Source: Antedon bifida (taxonomy: Eukaryota > Echinodermata > Crinoidea > Comatulida > Antedonidae). Taken from it: a DNA stretch of 64,000 bases. The translations under genes were made by a program, and so were the position numbers. Positions within the stretch are counted from its first letter, which is position 1; every line of letters begins with the position of its first letter. The notes under the pieces were generated by a model that saw nothing but the letters and a program-made list of their open reading frames with translations, was not told the DNA's origin and made no database searches. This document shows, piece after piece, positions 1-15,540 of this stretch. Location of the stretch: the NCBI GenBank assembly GCA_963402885.1, contig OY727098.1, positions 2,971,001 to 3,035,000 of the forward strand. Direction: 5' to 3'.

Positions 1-1002
1 TACAACTTTGGATGTTACAAGAATTATGGACAAGAAAATCAACAACTCCATCCATAAACATCATCATGTGCTAGGGTTCTCATAATTCATTTTTAATTCA
101 TGTTTATTGTAGTAAACCTCATAATTATGGCAGTCAGGTTGAAGTCCAGAAGTGCAAAAGCACTTGTCATGACTTGACCCTTTTCAGCAAAACAAAAGGT
201 TTCAGTTTAAAGTAAATCAGAAATAAGGTTTAACAAGTATATATAACCAGTTTAAAAAAACCAATCGCATTGACTTAAAGATGTACTGTCTTCCAAAAAC
301 ATGAACACTGAAGATTAATACAATTAATTAAGTCATTTAACTTTAGGATGATGAGCTTTTTAAATAGTTAAATCTTCATATGTAGCTGTATGTATTAGAT
401 AAAAGCAGGTGCACACAGAATTGAAGACAACTTTTATAACTTTATTTCATCTTTGATTTAATTTAATAACAAATTAAAATAAAACTTACAAAATACTAAA
501 AAACAAACTGTAAGGGAAGAGCTTAAATTAATTCAAAATAATTATTTCTTATAAAAGGTAACAAATTCAATAGTTTAACCTGGAAAGGCTAAAGAATTAA
601 GGCCTATGTAAGCATCTATGCTTTTAACGTTTGTTAAAAAATGTCATTGAATACAAGTCCTGGCCAATCATTCATGCAACCAAACACTATGGAGCTGCTG
701 CTGTATAATGTTGATGAGTTTCAAATGAATAGGTGAATACATTTAGACTTCTACTTCAGTATGCTCATTCTATGAAAATGCTCCTTCAATGACAGTCCAA
801 ACAGCAACACACTGTGGGTAGAAGAATATTGCAGGATTTAACCAGATTTCACAATAAGCATGTAAAGTGTTCATTTAATTGACTGCAAACATTAAAATTG
901 TATCAGTAATACTACTAAAAGTACAGTTGTTTAACAATAGTTACTTTTGGTTTTTGCATTTGGGTGTATAATTAAATTTGTAATTGTTTTTTTCTAAGAA
1001 AT
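1..1002. other. Unassigned AT-rich flank of the satellite block
   Basis: No open frame, RNA gene or repeat is recognisable in this AT-rich stretch. It ends where the first monomer of the ~128-bp satellite family begins, near 1003. Confidence 0.5.
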
Positions 1003-1660
1003 TAGTTAAGTGTCCTGTATTGTTTTATTGTCTAATAAATGATTTTTCAAACAGTTGTATTGGTAGATTTGTCTAGTATATATGTTTTATAATAACTGTA
1101 CCCCTACAGATGTCTAACTACTTAAATGTTCTGTACTGATGTGTTGTTTACCAGATGATTTCTAAACAAATTATTCTGTTAGAATTGTCTAAAATACAGC
1201 TGTACTCTTAATCGTGCTCTATAATAACTGTATCCCTACACATGTCTAACTACTTGAATGTCCTGTATTATTGAGTTGTTCTATAGATGATTTCTCAACC
1301 AGTTGTAATGTTACATTTGTCTAAAATATGTACTCCTAATTGTGTTCTATAATATCTGTACCCCTCCCTACAAATTTGAACTACTAGAATTTCCTGTCTA
1401 TTAGATGACTTCTCAACCAAATTATACTGTTAGACTTGTCTAAAATATGTACTCTTGATTGTACTCTATAATAACTGTACCCCTACACATGTCTAACAAC
1501 TTGAATGTCCTGTATTATTGGGTTGTTTCATATAGAATTTCTCAACTAATTATACGTCAGATTTGTCTAAAATATTTACTCCTAATTGTGTTCTATAATA
1601 ACTGTACCATGTATAATTGTTTTGTCTAAAAGTTCTTAACCAATTATAGTTTTAGATTTG
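1003..1660. repeat. Satellite family B block (~128-bp monomers)
   Basis: About five divergent monomers. Each carries in order GTCTAACTACTTGAATGTCC, a GTTGTCTAATAGATGATTTC-like segment, CTCAACCAATTAT and TAAAATATGTACTC, then ATAATAACTGTACCCCTACA. The same monomer recurs in blocks near 1905-2185, 2415-2750, 4312-4985, 6070-6495, 7150-7495, 8473-8895, 9715-10140, 13740-14330, 14550-15205 and 20567-21060. Confidence 0.85.
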
Positions 1661-2760
1661 CTGTTTTTTATTTTGCTCTAAACAACTAACTAAATTAAAC
1701 TGCATTCCTCTCTTTAATTTTGTTGTAAGTAACTAACAAAACTAAACTGAATTCCTTTGTTTAACTTTGTCCTTACGCAACTAACTAAACTGAACTGCAT
1801 TGCTGTGTTTAATTTTGCCCTAAACAACTAACTAAACTGAACTGCATTGCTGTGTTTAAATTTATCCTACAGCCAATAGATCAAACTACAATGTACTCTT
1901 ATTTGTGTTCTATAATAACTGTACCCCTACACATGTCTAACTACTTAAATGCTCTGTATTATTATGTTGTCTAATAGATGATTTCTTAACCAATTATTCT
2001 GTTAAATTTGTTTAAAATATGTACTCCTAAATGGGTTCTATAAGAACTCTACCTCTACACATGTTTAACTACTTGAATGTGCTATAATATTGTGTTGTCT
2101 AATAGATTAGATAGATAGATTTCTCAACCAATTATTCTGTTAGATTTGTCTCAAATATTTACTCTTAATTGTGTCCTATAACCTGAACTGCTGTGTTTAA
2201 TTTTGTCCTACAACCAACTAAACTAAACTGAATTGCTCTGTTTATTTGTGTTCAACAACCAACTAAACTAAACTGAATTGCTCTGTTTAATTTTGTTTTA
2301 CAACCAACTTAACTAAACTTCTCTATTTAATTTTGTCTAACAACCAACTAAACTAAACTAAATTGCTATGTTTAATTGTGTCTTACAACCAACTAAACTG
2401 AATTGCACTTGTCTAAATATTTGAATGTTCTGTATTATTGTGTTGTCTACTAGATAATTTCTTAACCAATTATACTTTTAGATTTGTCTAAAATATGTAC
2501 ACTTAATGGTGTTCTATAATAACTGTACCCCTACACATGTCTAAATATTTGAATGTTCTGTATTGTTTTGTTGTCTACTAGATAATTTCCCAACCAATTA
2601 TACTTTTAAATTTGTCTAAAATTTATTATCTTAATTGTTGTCTACAATAACTGTACCCCTACATATGTCTAAATATTTGAATGCTCTGTATTATTGTTTT
2701 GGCTAATAGATGAATTCTCAACTAATTATACTTTTAGATTTGTCTAAATATGAATTGCTG

Positions 2761-3836
2761 TGTTTAATTGTGTTCTACAACCAACTTAACTAAACTGAAC
2801 TGCTGTGTTTAATTATGTCCTACAACCAAATAATCTAAACTGAATTGCTCGGTTTAATTTTGTTCTACAACCAACTAGACTAAACTGAACTGCTGTGTTT
2901 AATTGTGTCCTCCAACAAACTAAACTAAATTGAATTTCTCTGTTTATTTTGTTCTACAACAAACTAGACTAAAGTAAACTGCTGTGTTTAATTTTGTTCT
3001 ACAACAAACTAAACTAAACTGAACTGCTGTGTTTAATTGTGTCCTCCAACAAACTAAACTAAATTGAATTTCTCTGTTTATTTTGTTCTACAACAAACTA
3101 GACTAAAGTAAACTGCTGTGTCCAATTTTGTCCTACAACCAACTAAACTAACCTGAATTGCACTGTTTAATTGTGTCCTACAACCAACTAAACTAAACTG
3201 AATTGCACTGTTTAATTTTGTCCTACAACCAACTAAACTGAACTGAACTGCTGTGTTTAATTGTGTCCTACAACCAACTAAACAAAACTGAATTGCTATG
3301 TTTAATTGTGTTCTACAACCAACTTAACTAAACTGAACTGCTGTGTTTAATTATGTCCTACAACCAAATAATCTAAACTGAATTGCTCGGTTTAATTTTG
3401 TTCTACAACCAACTAGACTAAACTGAACTGCTGTGTTTAATTGTGTCCTCCAACAAACTAAACTAAATTGAATTTCTCTGTTTATTTTGTTCTACAACAA
3501 ACTAGACTAAAGTAAACTGCTGTGTTTAATTTTGTTCTACAACAAACTAAACTAAACTGAACTGCTGTGTTTAATTGTGTCCTCCAACAAACTAAACTAA
3601 ATTGAATTTCTCTGTTTATTTTGTTCTACAACAAACTAGACTAAAGTAAACTGCTGTGTCCAATTTTGTCCTACAACCAACTAAACTAACCTGAATTGCA
3701 CTGTTTAATTGTGTCCTACAACCAACTAAACTAAACTGAATTGCACTGTTTAATTTTGTCCTACAACCAACTAAACTGAACTGAACTGCTGTGTTTAATT
3801 GTGTCCTACAACCAACTAAACAAAACTGAATTGCTA
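2761..3836. repeat. Two adjacent ~538-bp higher-order units of family A
   Basis: The marker GTTCTACAACCAACTTAAC starts at 2772 and again at 3310, a period of 538 bp. The sequence between the two is almost unchanged, including private variants such as AATAATCTAAACT and GAATTGCTCGG. Each unit holds about 12 family-A monomers of 40-46 bp. The near identity over half a kilobase points to recent duplication of a multi-monomer unit, not monomer-by-monomer spread. Confidence 0.85.
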
Positions 3837-6800
3837 TGTTTAATTGTGTCTTACAACCAACTAAACTAAAATGAATTGCTATGTTTAATTGTGTCTTACA
3901 ACCAATTAAACTAAACTGAATTACTCTGTTTAATTGTGTCCTACAACCAACTAAACTAAACTGAATTTCTCTGTTTATTTTGTTCTACAACCAACTAAAC
4001 TAAACTGAACTGCTGTGTTTAATTGTGTCCTAAAACCAACTAAACTAAATTTCTCTGTTTAATTACTAAACTAAACTGTGCTGCTGTGTTAAATTGGTCC
4101 TACAACCAACTAAACTAAGCTGCTGTGTTTAATTTTGTCCTACAACCAACTAAACTAAACTAAGCTGCTGTGTTTAATTGTGTCCTATAACCAACTAAAC
4201 TAAATTGCTATGTTTAATTGTGTCCTAAAACCAACTACACTAAATTTCTCTGTTTAATTGTGTCCTCTAACAAACTAAACTAAATTGCTCTGTTTAATTT
4301 TGTTCTAGAACCACACGTGTAACTAGTTGAATGTGAAATGTGCATATTGGGTTGTTCAATAGATTATTTCTCAACCAATTGTACTGTTAAATTTGTCTAA
4401 AATATTTACTCTAAATTGTGCTCTATAATAACTGTAACCTAACTACTTGAATGTCTTGTATTGTTGAGTTGTTCAATAGATGATTTATCAACTAATTATA
4501 CTTCAGATTTGTCTAAAATATGTATTCTTAATTGGGTGCTATAATAACTGTACCCCTACACATGTCTAACTACTTGAATGTTCTGTATTATTGAGTTGTT
4601 CTATAGATGATTTCTCAACCAGTTGTAATGTTAGATTTGTCTAAAATATGTACTCCTAATTGTGTTCTATAATATCTGTACCCCTCCCTACAAATTTGAA
4701 CTACTAGAATTTCCTGTCTATTAGATGACTTCTCAACCAAATTATACTGTTAGACTTGTCTAAAATATGTACTCTTGATTGTGCTCTATAATAACTGTAC
4801 CCCTACACATGTCTAACAACTTGAATGTCCTGTATTATTGGGTTGTTTCATATAGAATTTCTCAACTAATTATACTTCAGATTTGTCCAAAATATTTACT
4901 CCTAATTGTGTTCTATAATAACTGTACCATGTATAATTGTTTTGTCTAAAAGTTCTTAACCAATTATAGTGTTAGATTTGCTGTTTTTTATTTTGCTCTA
5001 AACAACTAACTAAATTAAACTGCATTCCTCTCTTTAATTTTGTTGTAAGTAACTAACAAAACTAAACTGAATTCCTTTGTTTAACTTTGTCCTTAAGCAA
5101 CTAACTAAACTGAACTGCATTGCTGTGTTTAATTTTGCCCTAAACAACTAACTAAACTGAACTGCATTGCTGTGTTTAAATTTATCCTACAACCAATAGA
5201 TCAAACTACAATGTACTCTTAATTGTGTTCTATAATAACTGTACCCCTACACATGTCTAACTACTTGAATGCTCTGTATTATTGTGTTGTCTAATAGATA
5301 ATTTCTTAACCAATTATTCTGTTAAATTTGTTTAAAATATGTACTCCTAAATGGGTTCTATAAGAACTCTACCCCTACACATGTTTAACTACCAATTATA
5401 CTTTTAGATTTGTCTAAATATGAATTGCTGTGTTTAATTGTGTTCTAAAACCAACTTAACTAAACTGAACTGCTGTGTTTAATTATGTCCTACAACCAAC
5501 TAATCTAAACTGAATTGCTCGGTTTAATTTTGTTCTACAACCAAATAGACTAAACTGAACTGCTGTGTTTAATTGTGTCCTCCAACAAACTAAACTAAAT
5601 TGAATTTCTCTGTTTATTTTGTTCTACAACAAACAAGACTAAAGTAAACTGCTGTGTTTAATTGTGTCCTACAACCAACTAAACTAAACTGAATTGCTCT
5701 GTTTAATTGTGTCCTACAACCAACTAAACTAAACTGAATTTCTCTGTTTCATTTTGTTCTACAAACAACTAAACTGAACTGAACTGCTGTGTTTAATTCT
5801 GTCCTACAACCAACTAAACTAAACTGAATTGCTATGTTTAATTGTGTCTTACAACCAACTAAACTAAACTGAATTTTACTCTGTTTAATTGTGTCCTAAA
5901 ACCAACTAAACTAAACTGAATTGCTATGTTTAATTGTGTCCTACAACAACTAAACTACACTGAATTGCTCTGTTTAATTGTGTCCTAAAACCAACTAAAC
6001 TAAATTTCTCTGTTTAATTGTGTCCTCTAACAAACTAAACTAAATTGCTCTGTTTAATTTTGTTCTAGAACCACACGTGTAACTAGTTGAATGTGAAATG
6101 TGCATTATTGGGTTGTTCAATAGATTATTTCTCAACCAATTGTACTGTTAAATTTGTCTAAAATATTTACTCTAAATTGTGCTCTATAATAACTGTAACC
6201 TAACTACTTGAATGTCTTGTATTGTTGAGTTGTTCAATAGATGATTTATCAACTAATTATACTTCAGATTTGTCTAAAATATGTACTCTTAATTGTGTGC
6301 TATAATAACTGTACCCCTACACATGTCTAACTACTTGAATGTCCTGTATTATTGAGTTGTTCTATAGATGATTTCTCAACCAGTTGTAATGTTAGATTTG
6401 TCTAAAATATTTACTCCTAATTGTGTTCTATAATAACTGTACCATGTATAATTGTTTTGTCTAAAAGTTCTTAACCAATTATAGTTTTAGATTTGCTGTT
6501 TTTTATTTTGCTCTAAACAACTAACAAAACTAAACTGAATTCCTTTGTTTAACTTTGTCCTTACGCAACTAACTAAACTGAACTGCATTGCTGTGTTTAA
6601 TTTTGCCCTAAACAACTAACTAAACTGAACTGCATTGCTGTGTTTAAATTTATCCTACAGCCAATAGATCAAACTACAATGTACTCTTATTTGTGTTCTA
6701 TAATAACTGTACCCCTACACATGTCTAACTACTTGAATGCTCTGTATTATTATGTTGTCTAATAGATGATTTCTTAACCAATTATTCTGTTAAATTTGTT

Positions 6801-7494
6801 TAAAATATGTACTCCTAAATGGGTTCTATAAGAACTCTACCTCTACACATGTTTAACTACTTGAATGTGCTATAATATTGTGTTGTCTAATAGATTAGAT
6901 AGATAGATTTCTCAACCAATTATTCTGTTAGATTTGTCTCAAATATTTACTCTTAATTGTGTCCTATAACCTGAACTGCTGTGTTTAATTTTGTCCTACA
7001 ACCAACTAAACTAAACTGAATTGCTCTGTTTAATTTTGTTTTACAACCAACTTAACTAAACTTCTCTATTTAATTTTGTCTTACAACCAACTAAACTAAA
7101 CTAAATTGCTATGTTTAATTGTGTCTTACAACCAACTAAACTAAACTGAATTGCACTTGTCTAAATATTTGAATGTTCTGTATTATTGTGTTGTCTACTA
7201 GATAATTTCTTAACCAATTATACTTTTAGATTTGTCTAAAATATGTACACTTAATGGTGTTCTATAATAACTGTACCCCTACACATGTCTAAATATTTGA
7301 ATGTTCTGTATTGTTTTGTTGTCTACTAGATAATTTCCCAACCAATTATACTTTTAAATTTGTCTAAAATATATTATCTTAATTGTTGTCTACAATAACT
7401 GTACCCCTACATATGTCTAAATATTCGAATGCTCTGTATTATTGTTTTGGCTAATAGATGAATTCTCAACTAATTATACTTTTAGATTTGTCTA

Positions 7495-8470
7495 AATATG
7501 AATTGCTGTGTTTAATTGTGTTCTACAACCAACTTAACTAAACTGAACTGCTGTGTTTAATTATGTCCTACAACCAACTAATCTAAACTGAATTGCTCGG
7601 TTTAATTTTGTTCTACAACCAAATAGACTAAACTGAACTGCTGTGTTTAATTGTGTCCTCCAACAAACTAAAGTAAATTGAATTTCTCTGTTTATTTTGT
7701 TCTACAACAAACAAGACTAAAGTAAACTGCTGTGTTTAATTGTGTCCTACAACCAACTAAACTAAACTGAATTGCTCTGTTTAATTGTGTCCTACAACCA
7801 ACTAAACTAAACTGAATTTCTCTGTTTCATTTTGTTCTACAAACAACTAAACTGAACTGAACTGCTGTGTTTAATTCTGTCCTACAACCAACTAAACTAA
7901 ACTGAATTGCTATGTTTAATTGTGTCTTACAACCAACTAAACTAAACTGAATTACTCTGTTTAATTGTGTCCTAAAACCAACTAAACTAAACTGAATTGC
8001 TATGTTTAATTGTGTCCTACAACCAACTAAACTAAACTGAATTACTCTGTTTAATTGTGTCCTAAAACCAACTAAACTAAACTGAATTTCTCTGTTTCAT
8101 TTTGTTCTACAAACAACTAAACTGAACTGAACTGCTGTGTTTAATTTTGTCCTACAACCAACTAAACTAAACTGAATTGCTATGTTTAATTGTGTCTTAC
8201 AACCAACTAAACTGAACTGAACTGAACTGCTGTGTTTAATTTTGTCCTACAACCAACTAAACTAAACTGAATTGCTATGTTTAATTGTGTCTTACAACCA
8301 ACTAAACTAAACTGAATTACACTGTTTAATTGTGTCCTAAAACCAACTAAACTAAACTGAATTGCTATGTTTAATTGTGTCCTAAAACCAACTAAACTAC
8401 ACTGAATTTCTCTGTTTAATTGTGTCCTCTAACAAACTAAACTAAATTGCTCTGTTTAATTTTGTTCTAG
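7495..8470. repeat. Satellite family A block (~45-bp monomers)
   Basis: Roughly 21 monomers of about 45 bp follow one another, varying mainly at GAATTGCTCTG/GAATTGCTATG/GAACTGCTGTG and at GTGTCCTACA/TTGTTCTACA. Because 45 is a multiple of three, some stretches stay open on the minus strand as a 15-residue repeat, most visibly at 10640-10960. That is a by-product of monomer length and not evidence of a protein. Confidence 0.85.
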
Positions 8471-10953
8471 AACCACACGTGTAACTAGTTGAATGTGAAA
8501 TGTGCATTATTGGGTTGTTCAATAGATTATTTCTCAACCAATTGTACTGTTAAATTTGTCTAAAATATTTACTCTAAATTGTGCTCTATAATAACTGTAA
8601 CCTAACTACTTGAATGTCTTGTATTGTTGAGTTGTTCAATAGATGATTTATCAACTAATTATACTTCAGATTTGTCTAAAATATGTACTCTTAATTGTGT
8701 GCTATAATAACTGTACCCCTACACATGTCTAACTACTTGAATGTCCTGTATTATTGAGCTGTTCTATAGATGATTTCTCAACCAGTTGTAATGTTAGATT
8801 TGTCTAAAATATTTACTCCTAATTGTGTTCTATAATAACTGTACCATGTATAATTGTTTTGTCTAAAAGTTCTTAACCAATTATAGTTTTAGATTTGCTG
8901 TTTTTTATTTTGCTCTAAACAACTAACTAAATTAAACTGCATTCCTCTCTTTAATTTTGTTGTAACTAACAAAACTAAACTGAATTCCTTTGTTTAACTT
9001 TGTCCTTAAGCAACTAACTAAACTGAACTGCATTGCTGTGTTTAATTTTGCCCTAAACAACTAACTAAACTGAACTGCATTGCTGTGTTTAAATTTATCC
9101 TACAGCCAATAGATCAAACTACAATGTACTCTTAATTGTGTTCTATAATAACTGTACCCCTACACATGTCTAACTACTTGAATGCTCTGTATTATTGTGT
9201 TGTCTAATAGATGATTTCTTAACCAATTATTGTTAAATTTGTTTAAAATATGTACTCCTAAATGGGTTCTATAAGAACTCTACCTCTACACATGTTTAAC
9301 TACTTGAATGTGCTATAATATTGCGTTGTCTAATAGATTAGATAGATAGATTTCTCAACCAATTATTCTGTTAGATTTGTCTCAAATATTTACTCTTAAT
9401 TGTGTCCTATAACCTGAACTGCTGTGTTTAATTTTGTCCTACAACCAACTAAACTAAACTGAATTGCTCTGTTTAATTGTGTTCTACAACCAACTAAACT
9501 AAACTGAATTGCTATGTTTAATTGTGTCCTACAACCAACTAAACTAAACTGAATTGCTATGTTTAATTGTGTCCTACAACCAACTAAACTAAACTGAATT
9601 GCTATGTTTAATTGTGTCTTACAACCAACTAAACTAAACTGAATTACTCTGTTTAATTGTGTACTAAAACCAACTAAACTAAACTAAATTGCTCTGTTTA
9701 ATTTTGTTCTAGAACCACACGTGTAACTAGTTGAATGTGAAATGTGCATTATTGGGTTGTTCAATAGATTATTTCTCAACCAATTGTACTGTTAAATTTG
9801 TCTAAAATATTTACTCTAAATTGTGCTCTATAATAACTGTAACCTAACTACTTGAATGTCTTGTATTGTTGAGTTGTTCAATAGATGATTTATCAACTAA
9901 TTATACTTCAGATTTGTCTAAATTATGTACTCTTAATTGTGTGCTATAATAACTGTACCCCTACACATGTCTAACTACTTGAATGTCCTGTATTATTGAG
10001 CTGTTCTATAGATGATTTCTCAACCAGTTGTAATGTTAGATTTGTCTAAAATATTTACTCCTAATTGTGTTCTATAATAACTGTACCATGTATAATTGTT
10101 TTGTCTAAAAGTTCTTAACCAATTATAGTTTTAGATTTGCTGTTTTTTATTTTGCTCTAAACAACTAACTAAATTAAACTGCATTCCTCTCTTTAATTTT
10201 GTTGTAACTAACAAAACTAAACTGAATTCCTTTGTTTAACTTTGTCCTTAAGCAACTAACTAAACTGAACTGCATTGCTGTGTTTAATTTTGCCCTAAAC
10301 AACTAACTAAACTGAACTGCATTGCTGTGTTTAAATTTATCCTACAGCCAATAGATCAAACTACAATGTACTCGTAATTGTGTTCTATAATAACTGTACC
10401 CCTACACATGTCTAACTACTTGAATGCTCTGTATTATTGTGTTGTCTAATAGATGATTTCTTAACCAATTATTCTGTTAAATTTGTTTAAAATATGTACT
10501 CCTAAATGGGTTCTATAAGAACTCTACCTCTACACATGTTTAACTACTTGAATGTGCTATAATATTGCGTTGTCTAATAGATTAGATAGATAGATTTCTC
10601 AACCAATTAGTCTGTTAGATTTGTCTCAAATATTTACTCTTAATTGTGTCCTATAACCTGAACTGCTGTGTTTAATTTTGTCCTACAACCAACTAAACTA
10701 AACTGAATTGCTCTGTTTAATTGTGTTCTACAACCAACTAAACTAAACTGAATTGCTATGTTTAATTGTGTCCTACAACCAACTAAACTGAACTGAACTG
10801 CTGTGTTTAATTGTGTCCTACAACCAACTAAACTAAACTGAATTGCTATGTTTAATTGTGTCTTACAACCAACTAAACTAAACTGAATTACTCTGTTTAA
10901 TTGTGTACTAAAACCAACTAAACTAAACTGAATTACTCTGTTTAATTGTGTCC

Positions 10954-13145
10954 AACTCATTAATCAACTACATTTATTGAATTTATTTGAATCAGGTGAA
11001 TAATAACTAATTATCAACTACCTGTGTTTAAATTACCCAAACAATTACTGAATAATCAACTACATTTATGGTGTTTGAATCAGGTGAACAATAACTAATT
11101 ATCAACTACATCTACTATCATCAAATCAACTAATCATTCCTAAATATTACACTACACATGTTGTGTTTAAATTACCCAAACAATTACTGAATAATCAACT
11201 ACATTTATGGTGTTTGATTCAGGTGAACAATAACTAATTATCAACTACATCTACTATCATCAAATCAACTAATCATTCCTAAATATTACACTACACATGT
11301 TGTGTTTAAATTACCCAAACAATTACTGAATAATCAACTACATTTATTGTGTTTGATTCAGGTGAACAATAACTAATTATCAACTACATCTACTATCATC
11401 AAATCAACTAAACATTCCTGAATATTAAACTACACATGTTGTGTTTAAATTACCCAAACAATTACTGAATAATCAACTACATTTATGGTGTTTGAATCAG
11501 GTGAACAATAACTAATTATCAACTACACCTACTATCATCAAATCAACTAAACATTCCTAAATATTAAACTACACATGTTGTGTTTAAATTACCCAAACAA
11601 TTACTGAATAATCAACTACATTTATGGTGTTTGAATCAGGTGAACAATAACTTATTATCAACTACCCCTACTATCATCAAATCAACTAAACATTTTTAGA
11701 TATTAAACTACACATGTTGTGTTTAAATTACCCAAACAATTACTGAATAATCAACTACATTTATTGAATTTATTTGAATCAGGTGAACAATAACTAATTA
11801 TCAACTACATCTACTATCATCAAATCAACTAAACATTCCTAAATATTAAACTACACATGTTGTGTTTAAATTACCCAAACAATTACTGAATAATCAACTA
11901 CATTTATGGTGTTTGAATCAGGTGAACAATAACTAATTATCAACTACATCTACTATCATCAAATCAACTAATCATTCCTAAATTTTAAACTACACATGTT
12001 GTGTTTATATTACCCAACCAATTACTGAATAATCAACTACATTTATTGTGTTTGAATCAGGTGAACAATAACTAATTATCAACTACATCTACTATCATCA
12101 AATCAACTAAACATTCCTGAATATTAAACTACACATGTTGTGTTTAAATTACCCAAACAATTACTGAATAATCAACTACATTTATGGTGTTTGAATCAGG
12201 TGAACAATAACTAATTATCAACTACACCTACTATCATCAAATCAACTAAACATTCCTAAATATTAAACTACACATGTTGTGTTTAAATTACCAAACCAAT
12301 TACTGAATAATCAACTACATTTATGGTGTTTGAATCAGGTGAACAATAACTAATTATCAACTACATCTACTATCATCAAATCAACTAAACATTCCTGAAT
12401 ATTAAACTACACATGTTGTGTTTAAATTACCCAAACAATTACTGAATAATCAACTACATTTATGGTGTTTGAATCAGGTGAACAATAACTAATTATCAAC
12501 TACATCTACTATCATCAAATCAACTAATCATTCCTAAATTTTAAACTACACATGTTGTGTTTAAATTACCCAACCAATTACTGAATACTCAACTACATTT
12601 ATTGTGTTTGAATCAGGTGAACAATAACTAATTATCAACTACATCTACTATCATCAAATCAACTAATCATTCCTAAATTTTAAACTACACATGTTGTGTT
12701 TAAATTACCCAACCAATTACTGAATAATCAACTACATTTATTGTGTTTGAATCAGGTGAACAATAACTAATTATCAACTACCCCTACTATCATCAAATCA
12801 ACTAAACATTCTTAGATATTAAACTACACATGTTGTGTTTAAATTACCCAAACAATTACTGAATAATCAACTACATTTATTGAATTTATTTGAATCAGGT
12901 GAACAATAACTAATTATCAACTACATCTACTATCATCAAATCAACTAAACATTCCTAAATATTAAACTACACATGTTGTGTTTAAATTACCAAACCAATT
13001 ACTGAATAATCAACTACATTTATTGTGTTTGAATCAGGTGAACAATAACTAATTATTATCAACTACATCTACTATCATCAAATCAACTAAACATTCCTAG
13101 AATATTAAACACATGTTGTGTTTAAATTACCCAAATAATTACTGA
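10954..13145. repeat. Satellite family C array, 139-bp monomer
   Basis: About 15 head-to-tail copies of a 139-bp monomer that contains TTACCCAAACAATTACTGAA, AATCAGGTGAACAATAACTA and CATCTACTATCATCAAATCA. The marker TTTGAATCAG recurs at 11491, 11630, 11773 and 11912, so the period is 139 bp with an occasional 4-bp insertion. Copies are very similar, more homogeneous than families A or B. Confidence 0.95.
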
Positions 13146-15204
13146 TTAAACTGCATTACTGTGTTTAAATTTCTCATACAACCAACTAAACTGAACTGCA
13201 TTCTTCTGTTTAAATTTCTCATACAACCAATAGATAAAACTACAATGTACTTTTAATTATGCTCTATAATAACTGTATCCCTACACATGTCTTACTACTT
13301 GAATGTATTGTATTGTTGAGTTGTTCAATAAATGATTTCTCAACCAATTATATTTGAAATGCTGTGTTTAATTTTGTCCTACAACCAACTAAACTGAACT
13401 GAATTGCTGTGTTTAATTATTTTGTTCTACAACCAACTAGACTAAACTGAGCTGCTGTGTTTAATTGTGTCCTACAACCAACTAAACTAAACTGAATTGC
13501 TCTGTTTAATTTTGTTCTACAACCAACTAAACTAAACTGAACTGCTGTGTTTACCTGTTTCCTATAACCAATTAAACTAAACTGTTCTGTTTAATTCTGT
13601 TCTACAAACAACTAATTTAAACTGAATTGCTCTGTTTAATTTTGTCTTACAACCAAATAAACTAAACTGCTGTGTTTAATTTTGTTCTACAACCAACTAA
13701 ACTAAACTGAACTGCTGTGATTGTGTCCTACAACCAAAAAAGTCTCAACCAATTGTACTGTTAGATTTTTCTAAAATATGTAATCCTAATTGTGTTCTAT
13801 AATAACTGTACCCCTACACATGTCTAACTACTTGAATACTTGAATGTCCTGTATTATTGTGTTGTCTAATAGATGATTTCTCAACCATTTATTCTGTTAG
13901 ATTTGTCTAAAATATGTACTCATAAATGGGTTCTATAATAACTGTATCCCTACACATGTCTAACTACTTGAATGTCCTGTATTATTGGGTTGTCTAATAG
14001 ATGGTTTCTCAACCAATTATCCTGTTAGATTTGTCTAAAATATGTACTCTTAATTGTGTTCTATAATAACTGTATCCCTATACATGTCTAACTACTAGAA
14101 TTTCTTGTATTATTGTTGTCTATTAGATGATTTCTCAACCAATTATACTTTTAGATTTGTCTAAAATATGTACTTAATTGTGTTCCATAATATCTGTACC
14201 CCTACCCATCATCAAATGTCTAACTACTTGAATTTCCTGTATTATTGGGTTGTTTCATATATGATTTCTCAACCAATTATACTTCAGATTTGTCTAAAAT
14301 ATTTACTCTTAATTGTGTTCTATAATAACTGCATTCCTCTGTTTAATTTTGTCGTAAGTAACTAACTAAACTGACTTCCTTGTTTAACTTTGTCCTAAAG
14401 CAACTAACTAAACTAAACTGCATTGCTGTGTTTAAATTTCTCATACAACCAACTAAACTGAACTGCATTCCTATGTTTAATTTTGCCCTTAACAACTAAC
14501 TAAACTGAACTGCATTGCTGTGTTTAAATTTATCCTACAACCAATAGATCAAACTACAATGTACTCTTAATTGTGCTCTACAATAACTGTACCCCTACAC
14601 ATGTCTAACTACTTGAATGTTCTGTGTTGTCTAATATATGATTTCTCAACCAATTATTCTGTTAAATTTGTCTAAAATATGTACTCTTAATTTTGTCCTA
14701 TAATAAATGTACCCCTACACATGTCTAACTACTTGAATGTCCTGTAATGTTGTGTTGTCTAATAGATGATTTCTCAACCAATTATTCTGTTAAATTTGTC
14801 TAAAATATGTACTCTTAATTGTGTTCTATAATAACTGTACCCTTACACATGTCTACTTGAATGTCTATTTGGTTGTTCAATAGATGATTTCTCAACCAAT
14901 TATACTGTTAGAGTTGTCAAATATGTACTCCTAAATGGGTTCTATAATAACTATACCCCTACACATGTCTAACTACTTGAATTTCCTGTATTGTTGGGTT
15001 GTTCTATAGATGATTTCTCAACCAATTGTATTGTTAGAGTTGTCAAATATGTACTCTTAATTTTGTTCTATAATAACTGTAGCCCTACACATCTCTAACT
15101 ACTTGAATATCCTGTATTATTGGGTTGTTCAATAGATGATTTCTCAACCAATTATACTTTCATATTTGTCTAAAATAGTTACTCTTAATTGTGTCCTATA
15201 ACCT

Positions 15205-15540
15205 GAAATCCTGAATATTAAACTACACATGTTGTGTTTAAATTACCCAAACAATTACTGAATAATCAACTACATTTATTGTGTTTGAATCAGGTGAACA
15301 ATAACTAATTATCAACTACATCTACTATCATCAAATCAACTAATCATTCCTAAATATTAAACTACACATGTTGTGTTTAAATAACCCAAACAATTACTGA
15401 ATAATCAACTACATTTATTGTGTTTGAATCAGGTGAACAATAACTAATTATCAACTACATCTACTATCATCAAATCAACTAAACATTCCTAAATATTAAA
15501 CTACACATGTTGTGTTTAAATTACCCAAACAATTACTGAT
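15205..15540. repeat. Satellite family C, short array
   Basis: About two and a half 139-bp monomers of the same family as the main array, bounded on the left by a family-B monomer and on the right by a 47-bp type A' segment. The breakpoints inside monomers suggest insertion or unequal exchange. Confidence 0.85.

Noticed and set aside
10640-10960. 106-codon minus-strand frame with a 15-residue repeat
   Set aside because: It is the 45-bp satellite monomer read in frame; it opens and closes with monomer variants, and adjacent blocks are not open.
10954-13145. Regular repeats resembling a CRISPR array
   Set aside because: The 139-bp units are repeated head to tail with no unique spacers, and the host is clearly a eukaryote.
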